This document shows, piece by piece, positions 8,560-16,909 of a stretch of DNA of 64,000 bases. This DNA comes from CAVYYW01 sp963772845. GTDB lineage: Bacteria; Bacillota; Bacilli; Bacillales; Sporolactobacillaceae. Below the pieces are notes generated by a model that worked only from the letters and a program-made list of their open reading frames with translations, did not search any database and was not told the DNA's origin. Each line of letters opens with the position of its first letter. The stretch's first letter is position 1. The DNA lies in contig CAVYYW010000014.1 in assembly GCA_963772845.1 (NCBI GenBank), positions 124,001-188,000 of the forward strand, read 5' to 3'. The translations under genes and the position numbers were made by a program.

Positions 8560-9087
8560 TTAATTTTGCTCTTTTGATAAATTATCCATTTTTTCTAGAA
8601 CGAGCAGAATACGATCGCACAGAGGCTCCAGCTGATCAATGAACTTCTCGTTAATTCCCTCAGTAAAACGCATGGAAACATGACTGTAAAGCGTTTTTCT
8701 GACTGGACCATACTCCTGCATAAGGGTTTGCTGCATTTTAATGTGATCGTTGTGGAACGCTTTATTAAGAGTAAAGGAGAGGGCTTCACAATCTATTTCA
8801 GGATCCTTAATAGGAATGTGAAAATCAACTTTAAGACCAATCTTTAAAAGATCAGGAGGGTGGCCGAGAATCTCTTTTGAAAGACTATCCGTTCCAGCTT
8901 TAAGCAGTAGGGTTGCTGGCGTCGTTCCGCTTACCCTTTTGAAGGAAATGATCATGCACCGATTCATACGTGCCAGATCGATCAGGTCCTTGCGATCAGT
9001 AATCTGAATAGCTTCCTCCGCATCAAATTCATAAAGCAATCCTTCTAGCACAACTTTTATATTTTCGAAAATTGTTGGATCAAACAT
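8560..9087 (-). CDS. Conserved hypothetical protein
   Basis: A 175-residue soluble protein that I do not recognise. No signal peptide or membrane segment. It is predicted mixed alpha/beta, with a hydrophobic N-terminal amphipathic region (IFENIKVVLEGLLYEF) and a C-terminal helix rich in Leu and Glu. Its start overlaps the end of the upstream hydrolase gene by 31 bp, which suggests translational coupling and a shared job. Confidence 0.65.
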   Translation of the reverse strand: MFDPTIFENIKVVLEGLLYEFDAEEAIQITDRKDLIDLARMNRCMIISFKRVSGTTPATLLLKAGTDSLSKEILGHPPDLLKIGLKVDFHIPIKDPEIDCEALSFTLNKAFHNDHIKMQQTLMQEYGPVRKTLYSHVSMRFTEGINEKFIDQLEPLCDRILLVLEKMDNLSKEQN

Positions 9088-9845
9088 TCATTATCGTTTC
9101 CCTCTTCGCTATTTTTGGCAGAAAGCCATGCCAGAATTTCCTCAATCATACCATAGCTTATAAAATGATTGACCCCATGTTTTCGTTTAAATGAAAGGCA
9201 TGCCCCAAAGTTTGAGTGTCCTTGCGTCATTTTTTTGTAAAAATGCTCCTGGGCTTCGATTGGCACGAATTGATCAGCTGTGCCGTGCATTAATAACAAA
9301 GGCTTTAACGGTGACTTGCTAAAATACAACGAGGGGTCCACATGGGAAAATTCTGCTATTTCCGCCTCGGTCATCTTTCTTCTTCCATCCTGAAGGCGAA
9401 ACAGCCGTTCTGCTTCTGTCCAGCTGCACGATGCATTTATAGATGCTGCTGCAACGGGTAGAGGAGAGCGTGCAAGGATAGCAGGTGTGATAAATCCTCC
9501 CATTGATTCACCAACCAGATTAAATCGGCTATGAACAGCCCAGTTCTTTTTTATGGCATTAAGAAAGGCATGGCCTTCCTCTGCAGCTTCAAAAATAACC
9601 GGCCAAAAGTTATTCCGTTTCGATTCTTTATCATGCGAAAGATTCCCGCCGCGTTCCCCATGCCGTGGTAAATCGGGAATAAAAACGTGATAACCTTTCA
9701 TTGCAAAGATTTCTCCTAAAAACTGCATTCGCTCTTTATTAGAGGCATAGCCATGATATAAAATGATGGCTTCTTTGAGGTTTGAAAGATGAGGCTCAAT
9801 CCAAAGAGCCGGTATAGAAGCAGCCTCAATCCGTGTTATTTTCAT
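9057..9845 (-). CDS. Alpha/beta hydrolase, YtmA-like (prolyl oligopeptidase/dienelactone fold)
   Basis: A 262-residue alpha/beta hydrolase. YHGYASNKE is the oxyanion-hole block, GESMGG holds the nucleophile Ser, HGTADQFVP the acid, and GVNH the final His. The layout resembles the YtmA type of prolyl-oligopeptidase-like esterases in Bacillus. It is cytoplasmic. It overlaps the following minus-strand gene by 31 bp and is probably co-transcribed with it. The substrate is unknown. Confidence 0.78.
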   Translation of the reverse strand: MKITRIEAASIPALWIEPHLSNLKEAIILYHGYASNKERMQFLGEIFAMKGYHVFIPDLPRHGERGGNLSHDKESKRNNFWPVIFEAAEEGHAFLNAIKKNWAVHSRFNLVGESMGGFITPAILARSPLPVAAASINASCSWTEAERLFRLQDGRRKMTEAEIAEFSHVDPSLYFSKSPLKPLLLMHGTADQFVPIEAQEHFYKKMTQGHSNFGACLSFKRKHGVNHFISYGMIEEILAWLSAKNSEEGNDNECLIQQFSKI

Positions 9846-9871
9846 AATGGGCTTCCTCCTCTCTAGTCTGC

Positions 9872-10348
9872 TCAGGAATTTATATACTTTGACATCAGCA
9901 GGTCCGTTGTTTTGAAATTTGTTTTTTCATAGAGCCGGATGGCAGCTTTATTATGAGCGAAAACGTGAAGAGAAATTTTTTTGATTCCGCGTTTGGCAGC
10001 AATTTCATCCATTATTTTGAGAACTTTTTGCCCAATCCCTTTGCCACGGCTATCTTCAAAAATAACAAAATCGTAAATAAAAGCTTCTTTCTGCGAATTG
10101 GCATCGTCAAACTTATACCAAAAGTATCCCATTCTTTGAGATGTCTTGCCGTTACAAACAGCAAGAAGGTATTGGTGTTTTGTGTCCAGTCCCTCAGGCA
10201 AAAGCTTTTCAAATTCGGCTGCTGATTTCTCCATTGCTTCCTCTGATGTCCATGTGCCTGCTTTTTTCTTTTCAACCGCATAGTTCTTGATTGATGATGA
10301 AGTATAATCAGCAAAATCTTCTTCTGTCATTGGTACTAATGTAATCAA
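9872..10348 (-). CDS. GNAT family N-acetyltransferase
   Basis: A 158-residue GNAT protein. The acetyl-CoA motif A is visible as VIFEDSRGKGIGQKVLK (pyrophosphate loop RGKGIG), and motif B follows around HVFAHNKAAIRLYEKTNF. The N-terminal MTEEDFADYTSSSIKNYA is common in Bacillus acetyltransferases of this kind. It probably acetylates a small amine or protein N-terminus; the substrate cannot be named. It lies 26 bp upstream of the YtmA-like hydrolase on the same strand. Confidence 0.85.
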   Translation of the reverse strand: MITLVPMTEEDFADYTSSSIKNYAVEKKKAGTWTSEEAMEKSAAEFEKLLPEGLDTKHQYLLAVCNGKTSQRMGYFWYKFDDANSQKEAFIYDFVIFEDSRGKGIGQKVLKIMDEIAAKRGIKKISLHVFAHNKAAIRLYEKTNFKTTDLLMSKYINS

Positions 10349-10541
10349 AGTGAAGCCTCCTTAAAAAATAGAACCTATAGATATATTCTATAAGTTCAGG
10401 TCAATGTCATTTATTTAATAGACCTTTTGTTTAATTAAGGCCATTTACATGCCCCTATTGTTATTCTGCTCTTTCCGCTGGCGACTCGAAAAACACAGAG
10501 CAATTGCGAGAATTCCGCTTTATTCTCAGCTTTTCATCCCT

Positions 10542-11099
10542 TTATTCGACATCGTTCGGGGCGTGACAGGCACCTTGCCTAACTAGCCTTGGAATATTTT
10601 TTGAACAATGGATATAGGCTTCTTGCACGTGAATCACAATCCAACTGTGGATTGCACGCCTGTGTCTTCCATTAATGTTTTCCTGCTCTTCTTTGGAAAT
10701 ATCATAGGCTTGGTAAAAATCATGGCTGGTGAGTACATCAGCTGACCCATTGACATGAAGCCCAACCTGATTACCCTCAAAATCAATGAAGAGTAGCCCA
10801 ATATGAGGGTTTTCAATAATTTTCCCTAGACTTGCCATGACCCCGTTCCCTGAGTACTCTGGTAAAGCCAGCGTCTTGTCATCTATGATTTCCGCGAATC
10901 CCTCTGGACCCGATCGAAAAGAAGAATGACAATCTCCTGTATGACCCGCAGTTGAAATAAATACCATTGTTTGAGCACGGATAAACGACTTCATCGTCTC
11001 ACTTATTATAGGAAGCCTTTGTTTGTCATAAAAGGCTAAAGCTTGTTTTGTTGTTCCATATAACTTTTGGAGCTGTACCTCTCCACTCTCTTTATTCAT
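10542..11099 (-). CDS. Pyridoxamine 5'-phosphate oxidase family protein
   Basis: A 185-residue split-barrel flavin-binding-fold protein. The pattern FISTAGHTGDCHSS...GPEGFAEI, then LALPEYSGNGVMASLGKIIENPHIGLLFID, is the FMN-binding core of the PNPOx-like branch. The C-terminus is Cys- and His-containing (HCSKNIPRLV). Function is uncertain; relatives include F420- or FMN-dependent reductases and heme-degrading proteins. Transcribed alone from the minus strand. Confidence 0.82.
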   Translation of the reverse strand: MNKESGEVQLQKLYGTTKQALAFYDKQRLPIISETMKSFIRAQTMVFISTAGHTGDCHSSFRSGPEGFAEIIDDKTLALPEYSGNGVMASLGKIIENPHIGLLFIDFEGNQVGLHVNGSADVLTSHDFYQAYDISKEEQENINGRHRRAIHSWIVIHVQEAYIHCSKNIPRLVRQGACHAPNDVE

Positions 11100-11228
11100 A
11101 ATGGTCCTCCTTATTGTGTAATTAAAATTATAATGAAAAATGGTTTAATAACCAAATTTATAAATCTTTGCTGAGAGGTTTAGATAAAATAGGATTAAGG
11201 AATATTTATACAAAGGAGAGGATAAATC

Positions 11229-11426
11229 ATGGAAAAAAACTATGGAATTGAATTAAGTGAACTGAAAAAACTGCTTGACCAATATATTATGAAAAGCGGG
11301 GAAACGATTGACGAGGCCCAATTGCGAGAGGGGCTGGAGCACATTGTTTTTGAAAACAATAAGGCCTTGATGAAAGATATCGAAAAAATGATAGATGAAA
11401 AAATATCATTAAATGGCAGAGCTTGA
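11229..11426 (+). CDS. Small hypothetical protein
   Basis: A 65-residue, highly charged, predicted all-helical cytosolic protein behind an AAAGGAGAGG site. Not recognised. It stands alone and is followed by a strong hairpin shared with ydjO on the other strand. Confidence 0.6.
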   Translation: MEKNYGIELSELKKLLDQYIMKSGETIDEAQLREGLEHIVFENNKALMKDIEKMIDEKISLNGRA

Positions 11427-11469
11427 ACGATTTCATTTGAGGAATTAGGGTTTAAGGTCTGAAAAAGTT

Positions 11470-11506
11470 AAAAAAGATCACCTCAGTCTGATAACTGAGT
11501 GTGATC
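11470..11506 (-). terminator. Terminator of ydjO (minus strand)
   Basis: The stem 11476-11487 with 11494-11506 is followed, on the minus strand, by TTTTTT. It lies just past the ydjO stop codon and may also stop the small gene coming from the left. Confidence 0.75.
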
Positions 11507-11534
11507 CCTCTTAAACCTTATTAGGCTTTTTCAA

Positions 11535-11717
11535 TCAGTCAATGATCGGCAAAAGTCTTTTTTCTTTCTCCATTTGTGATTTGCACAAAGGGCAATCCGG
11601 CTTGTCGTTAAATGAAAAATTATCCCTCATCCACCCCGGGCACTCTTCATTCGTACAAGACCAAACGTCTATCTCGGCTTCAGGAACCGGTTCTTGCGGG
11701 CCTTTATTAAACGCCAT
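11535..11717 (-). CDS. ydjO: Cold-inducible protein YdjO family
   Basis: A 60-residue protein with two zinc-knuckle-like Cys pairs: CTNEEC in the middle and CPLC near the end. The WxCTNEECPGWMRDNF block and overall length match the YdjO family, which is cold-induced in B. subtilis and of unknown mechanism. Four cysteines suggest one structural zinc. It is transcribed alone. Confidence 0.8.
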   Translation of the reverse strand: MAFNKGPQEPVPEAEIDVWSCTNEECPGWMRDNFSFNDKPDCPLCKSQMEKEKRLLPIID

Positions 11718-11894
11718 ACTTACGATCCCCTTTCTCTTTTATCATTCTATTATAACCTATTTTGGGAAAATAATAAATTATAATGACGTTACTATGAAAA
11801 AATGTAAGATAATAACAACTTTTCCTTGACCACCTCTGTTTTCTGTATAAAAAATTCAGATTCACGCACATTAACAGAAAAGGAGGGGAACCAA

Positions 11895-12101
11895 ATGACC
11901 GTTGCTACGAAACTGCAGCAGGCAATTGCGAGCTGTGAAAGCACGTTGTCGAGCCTGCACAGCTTTGCCTTGGATACTCAGAATCAGGAAGTGAAGCAGG
12001 CCTATCAGTCGTTTGCTCAATCCCAGCAGCTGATTTTAGATGGATTAAATCAGCGCCTTCAAGCCATCCAGGCGGAAGAACCGCAATATAAACAAATTTA
12101 A
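11895..12101 (+). CDS. DUF1657 domain protein
   Basis: A 68-residue helical protein beginning MTVATKLQQAIAS and ending EEPQYKQI, both characteristic of DUF1657. Such proteins are common in spore formers, often near spoVA or YetF-type genes, and are thought to be sporulation-associated; the function is unknown. ATG 11895 follows AAAAGGAGGGGAA. A longer in-frame start at 11826 has no ribosome site. The neighbouring GerP-like genes support a spore role. Confidence 0.8.
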   Translation: MTVATKLQQAIASCESTLSSLHSFALDTQNQEVKQAYQSFAQSQQLILDGLNQRLQAIQAEEPQYKQI

Positions 12102-12118
12102 ACTGGTAAACAAGACAA

Positions 12119-12475
12119 TTATTTTTTTGGTACATGACGAAATCCTGTCGGGGTTGGTGAAAGTCCGCTCTCAGCAGGATTTTTTTTAATGCGTGTATTC
12201 GTTTTCTTATGATTGGGAGAAGCTCCAGCAGGTGGTATGATTCCGCTGTTTGTTCCAATATTCAGCTGCCCGCTAAGCTGATCGATCTCAATGTCATCTA
12301 AGCGAAAGGTAAGCTGGTCTAATTTGGGATGATCAATATGCACGTGCTGGATGATTACCGACGGATCTTTATCAGTAACCAGAGTACGGGCGAGTAAGGT
12401 TTCCAGACGGTTTAGCTGAGCTTGCATTTTGCGCCAATCCTGTGATCCTGGGTTTTTTCTGAACCAATTAAACAT
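12119..12475 (-). CDS. GerPC-like spore germination protein, short
   Basis: A 118-residue protein. The N-terminal helix (DWRKMQAQLNRLETLLA) is followed by a beta region ending FRLDDIEIDQLSGQLNIGT, which resembles the FDxLKIExLxGTLNIG block of GerPC. GerP proteins are sporulation products needed for germinants to pass the spore coat. It is shorter than canonical GerPC (about 200 residues) and the tail is basic and low-complexity. It is not in a gerPABCDEF operon, so it may be a paralogue with a different partner. Confidence 0.6.
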   Translation of the reverse strand: MFNWFRKNPGSQDWRKMQAQLNRLETLLARTLVTDKDPSVIIQHVHIDHPKLDQLTFRLDDIEIDQLSGQLNIGTNSGIIPPAGASPNHKKTNTRIKKNPAESGLSPTPTGFRHVPKK

Positions 12476-12582
12476 AGGAGACGCCCTTTTCTATACTTGG
12501 TTAGTTCAATTTTATGCAAGTGAACAGAAAACATGTCTGGGTCCTTTTTCCGCAAGCTATGCACAAGACAGACCTCCATTAC

Positions 12583-12591
12583 CATATATTA
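12583..12591 (+). promoter_or_regulatory. Possible sigma-K -10 box
   Basis: CATATATTA fits the sigma-K -10 pattern CATAnnnTA and lies 32 bp before the GerPA/PF-like start. A -35 AC element sits about 18 bp upstream (CAC at 12562-12564). Late mother-cell expression would fit a GerP-type protein. The match is short. Confidence 0.35.
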
Positions 12592-12623
12592 AAAAAGAAA
12601 CCGGGAGGAACGGAGGCAGATTC

Positions 12624-12869
12624 ATGTCAGTCAATATTAACTTCGGAGCCATAAATGTCAATGCTGTGAATCGGGAATCTGCCATTGCTGTCGGCGAAAA
12701 TAATCAGCCTGGATGGACCAGTCATTCTAAAACCAATATTGGTAATGGCATCTATTTTGGAATGAATATAACCGGTTCTGTCTTCAATAATATTATTGAT
12801 AATGATGTCATTGATGCCCCGATCAATGATCAGGATAATGTACCTGGCGTCCAATCGCAGGCTCTTTAA
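12624..12869 (+). CDS. GerPA/GerPF-family spore protein
   Basis: An 81-residue protein rich in Asn, Ile and Gly. MSVNINFGAINVNAVNRESA, a central WTSHSKTNIGNGI block and a late DNDVIDAPI motif resemble the GerPA/GerPF family of small spore-coat germination proteins. ATG 12624 follows GGAGG. It diverges from the GerPC-like gene, with about 150 bp between the starts. A second member of the same type lies at 27805. Confidence 0.7.
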   Translation: MSVNINFGAINVNAVNRESAIAVGENNQPGWTSHSKTNIGNGIYFGMNITGSVFNNIIDNDVIDAPINDQDNVPGVQSQAL

Positions 12870-12877
12870 TAAATTTT

Positions 12878-13978
12878 CTAAGACGTAATGCCGGTTTGAG
12901 CAATATTCATGTTAACTCTCACATTGATGTCTGCATGCGGATAAGCCTTCAACCATTTTTTAAACTCCCACTCTCTTGAGTTGGATCTTACACGATCACC
13001 AAGTCCAAGAGGATCAATATTCTTTTTCTGAAATTGATCGACCATCATGTTTGCTTTTTTGCTAAGCTCTTTTTCCATAATTTTTGTGACTTTTCGTGAG
13101 TATTTTGTTGATTTTTTTCTTGACTCGCCTTCTCTAATAACACCTTTAATGTTGACACTAATTGTAATGACAGGATGCGATGATGCGCCGTTTTTAATTT
13201 TATAGTCTACGGTGGAACCAATATTTTCAACCGATACATAATCATGGCTGGCTACCCGTATCTCATAATTTCCTTGAGTAAATGGCTGATACATCATTTT
13301 AAAAATAAAGGATTGATTAAAGGGAATTTCAGCAACCATTTTATTAGTTTTAAAAAAAGCAATCCCTTCAAGTACAATATGATCACCACTTTTTTTCAAA
13401 AGAGGCAGAAAAGGATCGATGCCATTGCCGAAATAAGCATAAAGAAACGCATGGAGATTGGTTCTTGGCAGGTTCCGATCAGCATTCTGTTCAATCATTT
13501 TATTAATATAGTCTGAAACAGACGTTCCTGTTGCATACTGGCTGCTTAGTAAAGTCTTTGAGCTTCCGTCAATTACGGCCAAATAGAGCTGACGCCCGAT
13601 ATCCGGATCTCTATTAAAAAAATCAATAAATTGTTCAATTCCTCTTTTTGCAAGTTCTTTATTAAATAATATGACCTGCAGTTTACCTAGCCTAAGAGGC
13701 ATTTGAGATTTAGCCTGCAGTTTAAACGGAACCGTTTTACCTGTGTTTGAGATAACAGAAAAAGAATCTGTTGCAGAAGGCGGACTTTGGGACTGAGATT
13801 GCGGATTGCCTGCGCTGTTGTAGTTTGTTGCCGCAATGGTACCAACGATCCGGTCATGTCCGTAAGCATCATAGCCAATTGCTTGAACAAGACGAATGTC
13901 ATCAATGATATAGGTAGGGAGACATCCAGTTAAAAAAATAATCAGCAGCGACAAGCTTAATAAGACCCGTCGGTTCAT
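12878..13978 (-). CDS. Ger(x)C family germinant receptor lipoprotein (C subunit)
   Basis: A 366-residue lipoprotein. The signal sequence MNRRVLLSLSLLIIF ends in the lipobox LTGC, so Cys is lipidated and the protein anchored outside the inner spore membrane. The body has the family pattern AIGYDAYGHDRIVGTIAA and a C-terminal KKNIDPLGLGDRVR...W block. It is the third gene of an A-B-C receptor operon; its ATG at 13978 overlaps the stop of the B gene by ATGA. An upstream in-frame ATG at 14014 lies inside the B gene and would spoil the lipoprotein signal. Confidence 0.88.
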   Translation of the reverse strand: MNRRVLLSLSLLIIFLTGCLPTYIIDDIRLVQAIGYDAYGHDRIVGTIAATNYNSAGNPQSQSQSPPSATDSFSVISNTGKTVPFKLQAKSQMPLRLGKLQVILFNKELAKRGIEQFIDFFNRDPDIGRQLYLAVIDGSSKTLLSSQYATGTSVSDYINKMIEQNADRNLPRTNLHAFLYAYFGNGIDPFLPLLKKSGDHIVLEGIAFFKTNKMVAEIPFNQSFIFKMMYQPFTQGNYEIRVASHDYVSVENIGSTVDYKIKNGASSHPVITISVNIKGVIREGESRKKSTKYSRKVTKIMEKELSKKANMMVDQFQKKNIDPLGLGDRVRSNSREWEFKKWLKAYPHADINVRVNMNIAQTGITS

Positions 13979-15066
13979 ATCTGGCGCCAGCCTTTCATGT
14001 TTACCCATTGCCATATGAAAAGCAAAGGTATATAGATGTATAGAAAATAAAATCCTATATTACAGACAAAAACGTTAAATTTTTCAATTGTTACATGGTC
14101 TTTAAGTAAAATGCAGGCTATAAAGAGACCAGTTAAAATAAAAGGAAGCGAGGTTCGCTGATTAAATGAAAACGTGTCCTTCAGCCCTCTTGCGATACAC
14201 CAGATGCCAAGACACAGATTGGGCAGGATCACAAAGAGCCACATGGTGATGCCTATGTACTCGAACCTTTCAAAAACAGGAAAGCTAACGATTTTCCACA
14301 TCGTAAGTGTCGGCCAAAGGGTGTGTCTTAACATGTCCTCATTGAAATAAACAAAGGAGACAATAGCTGTAACAAAGTAGACATAAATAGTAAGGAGGAG
14401 ACCGAAATGACCCCATTTCCGTGCATGGTCGGGTCTTTTTATGAAAGGATAAAAAATCATGATCAGCTCAAATCCCATATAACTTAAGCTCATTTCTTTT
14501 GTCGCTTTCAGTAAATCTACAGGACTATGATTCATGATCGGAAGAAGGTTGGTATAATGCGCATGCATCAAAGGGAAATATTTAATATCGAGAAGAGGAA
14601 TGCTGTAAATAACGCTTAAGAAGCAAATTCCTGTTACTGTTCGAAAGCCCCCAATAACAAAGTAATAGCAGAGCAACAAGAAAATTAATGAGATCACCCA
14701 GGTTGATAACTGCGGAAAGATCCAGGTCTCAATGATATCGATGTAAGATCTCAGTATGACAATGATAAAGCTTGCTGCATAGCAAATAAACAAAAAGCTT
14801 AAGAGCTTGCCGGCATATTTTCCAAACAGTGATTCATGAATAGAAAAAATCGTTCCATCACTTCTTTTCAGCATGCTGTACATCATCCAGAAGACAATAT
14901 TAATAAGGATTCCAGCTGTTAAGATACTGATCCAGGAGTCGGCGCCAACTAAAGAAGACAGTGAGGTTTCAAAACTTAGAATGCCAACGCCAATCTGCAT
15001 GGAACTAATTAAATATAGGAGCATTATATGTGAAACCTGATGCTGTTCCCCGACGTTTAAACCCAT
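13975..15066 (-). CDS. GerAB-type spore germination permease (B subunit)
   Basis: A 363-residue integral membrane protein with about ten hydrophobic segments, of the GerAB/endospore germination APC-like family. The opening GLNVGEQHQVSHIMLLYLISSMQIGVG... is diagnostic. In GerA-type receptors the B subunit binds the germinant. ATG 15066 follows AGAGG just past the A-gene stop; an in-frame ATG at 15084 would overlap the A gene. It is translationally coupled to the C subunit gene. Confidence 0.88.
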   Translation of the reverse strand: MGLNVGEQHQVSHIMLLYLISSMQIGVGILSFETSLSSLVGADSWISILTAGILINIVFWMMYSMLKRSDGTIFSIHESLFGKYAGKLLSFLFICYAASFIIVILRSYIDIIETWIFPQLSTWVISLIFLLLCYYFVIGGFRTVTGICFLSVIYSIPLLDIKYFPLMHAHYTNLLPIMNHSPVDLLKATKEMSLSYMGFELIMIFYPFIKRPDHARKWGHFGLLLTIYVYFVTAIVSFVYFNEDMLRHTLWPTLTMWKIVSFPVFERFEYIGITMWLFVILPNLCLGIWCIARGLKDTFSFNQRTSLPFILTGLFIACILLKDHVTIEKFNVFVCNIGFYFLYIYIPLLFIWQWVNMKGWRQI

Positions 15067-15076
15067 TTCCGTACCT

Positions 15077-16582
15077 CTATTCATCAATATCTTTTTTCTT
15101 CGATGCCCTTTGAGCATTGAACCTGCCGGGATCCTCTGTTCGCAAAAACATCGGCCGAACCGATTGGTTTTTAAAAGGGAATCGAATAAAAGCATCTTTC
15201 AAATCTGTCATTCTGAATGGATAAATCGGTTCAATATAAGGTCTTCCCAAGGAAGTCAATTTCAGCAGGTGAGCGACAAAGAATGCAAAGCAGATGGCTA
15301 TGCCAATAATACCGAGAACTTGTGCAGCAAATAGAAAGGGAAAGCGGATCAGCCGGATGGTTGTACTCATTTTATAGTTAGGTGTCGTAAATGATGCAAG
15401 AGCAGCCAGGGAGACAAGAATTAGCAATACATTGCTCGTTAATCCCGCTTGCACAGAAGCCGTTCCAATAACAATACCGCCGACAATACCCATCGTTTGA
15501 CCAACCTTGCTCGGTAAGCGAGCCCCAGCTTCTCTTAACAGTTCAATGGTTAATTCAAGGATTACAGCTTCAATTATAGGCGGGAAGGGAATCATGCTTC
15601 TTGAACTGATCAAGGTGTTCATCAGATCTATCGGGACGAGTTCATAATGATAAGTCAGTATAGCGACATAAAGTGGAGATGACAGAACTGAAAAGGCGAC
15701 ACCAAACAGACGGATTAAACGAAAAGCCGATGCAAGCTGCCAAGGGATGAGATAATCATCAAAGGCTGAAAAGAACTCAACAATGGTCGTGGGACATGTT
15801 AATGCATAGGGTGATCCATCAACGAGTATTACAACTTTTCCTTCAGCAAGAGCAGTTGAAGCTCTGTCAGGACGTTCCGTATCAATGAACTGGGGAAAGG
15901 GTGAGTTGACATCATCTGCTATCATTTGTGAAAGCATTGATGAATCAATCATATGATCGTATTCAACCTCTGTGACCCTCTGTATGACAGTATTAATATT
16001 TTCTTTGCTGGTTAAACCCTCAATATAAAGGATATTCACCTTTGTCTGAGTCAATTTACCGATGATAATTTCTTTAATAACGAATTGTGGAAGCTGAATT
16101 CTTCGCCGGATCATATGAATATTGGTCGTTAGTGATTCAACAAAACCTTCTTTTGGTCCAAGGATACTCGATTCGGTTTCCGGTTGCTCGATTTGTCTTC
16201 CCTTAATGGAAATCGACGGGATAATAAGACATTCCTTGTCGTCTTTATTAATTTGAACAATGACAAATCCTTGTACGATTTTTGATTGAATCGTGCTTAA
16301 TTCTTTTGTAATTACCACATCTTCAATCGGGCAGCGTGATGAAATATCATGCAGGCTATGTGTTTCATGATTGAAAATAAAAGGGAAAATATCACGGTGA
16401 ATATATTCCACATCAGCAAGCGATCTGTAAAAGGAAACGGTGCAGTGCATGACTGGATCTGTATGATTAAACGATACAAAGTCATCGGATTTTTTCATTT
16501 GTTCAAAAAGTGTTTTTATCGTAGTGTTTATTTCTGGCGCATCATTTTTTTTCTGTGCCTTTTTCTTTTTTATACCAAACAT
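15077..16582 (-). CDS. GerA-type spore germination protein (A subunit)
   Basis: A 501-residue GerA-family protein with a basic N-terminal cytosolic domain, then several C-terminal membrane segments. The family blocks VILVDGSPYALTCPTT and RSMIPFPPIIEAVILEL are present. A subunits form an oligomeric channel in the spore inner membrane. ATG 16582 has GGAGAT six bases upstream and is preferred to a GTG at 16606. Order A-B-C on the minus strand matches gerA, gerB and gerK operons; which germinant is sensed cannot be told. Confidence 0.88.
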   Translation of the reverse strand: MFGIKKKKAQKKNDAPEINTTIKTLFEQMKKSDDFVSFNHTDPVMHCTVSFYRSLADVEYIHRDIFPFIFNHETHSLHDISSRCPIEDVVITKELSTIQSKIVQGFVIVQINKDDKECLIIPSISIKGRQIEQPETESSILGPKEGFVESLTTNIHMIRRRIQLPQFVIKEIIIGKLTQTKVNILYIEGLTSKENINTVIQRVTEVEYDHMIDSSMLSQMIADDVNSPFPQFIDTERPDRASTALAEGKVVILVDGSPYALTCPTTIVEFFSAFDDYLIPWQLASAFRLIRLFGVAFSVLSSPLYVAILTYHYELVPIDLMNTLISSRSMIPFPPIIEAVILELTIELLREAGARLPSKVGQTMGIVGGIVIGTASVQAGLTSNVLLILVSLAALASFTTPNYKMSTTIRLIRFPFLFAAQVLGIIGIAICFAFFVAHLLKLTSLGRPYIEPIYPFRMTDLKDAFIRFPFKNQSVRPMFLRTEDPGRFNAQRASKKKDIDE

Positions 16583-16617
16583 AGCCAATCTCCATTCGAA
16601 GCCCACAATTAAATAAG

Positions 16618-16788
16618 TTATTCAGGCGTATGTTTACTGTCTATATACATGGCGACAAACGGGATTAACGATAGCCACGCGATCATGGCAATCATTACAC
16701 TGAAACTTAGGGATACCCAGCCAAAGGAAACAGTGACAAAAAACAACGGGATAAAAAGAAGAAAACTTAAAAAGACTAAAATAAGCAT
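16618..16788 (-). CDS. Small two-segment membrane protein upstream of the germinant receptor
   Basis: A 56-residue ORF starting MLILVFLSFLLFIPLFF, with two hydrophobic segments separated by a short polar turn and a hydrophilic tail DSKHTPE. AGGTGG lies 5 bases before the ATG at 16788. It ends 35 bp before the A-subunit gene on the same strand, so it probably heads the operon. Small membrane D subunits are known in some Ger operons; identity with those is an inference. Confidence 0.65.
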   Translation of the reverse strand: MLILVFLSFLLFIPLFFVTVSFGWVSLSFSVMIAMIAWLSLIPFVAMYIDSKHTPE

Positions 16789-16909
16789 TTTTGCCACCTG
16801 TCTAAATCATATTTTTAGTGATCATTAAGTTATAGTTTGAGCGGATACCGGTGATTTTAAACGCTGAAGTCAAACAAACCGGCTAATGCTGTTTAGGCCA
16901 CATTGAAAA

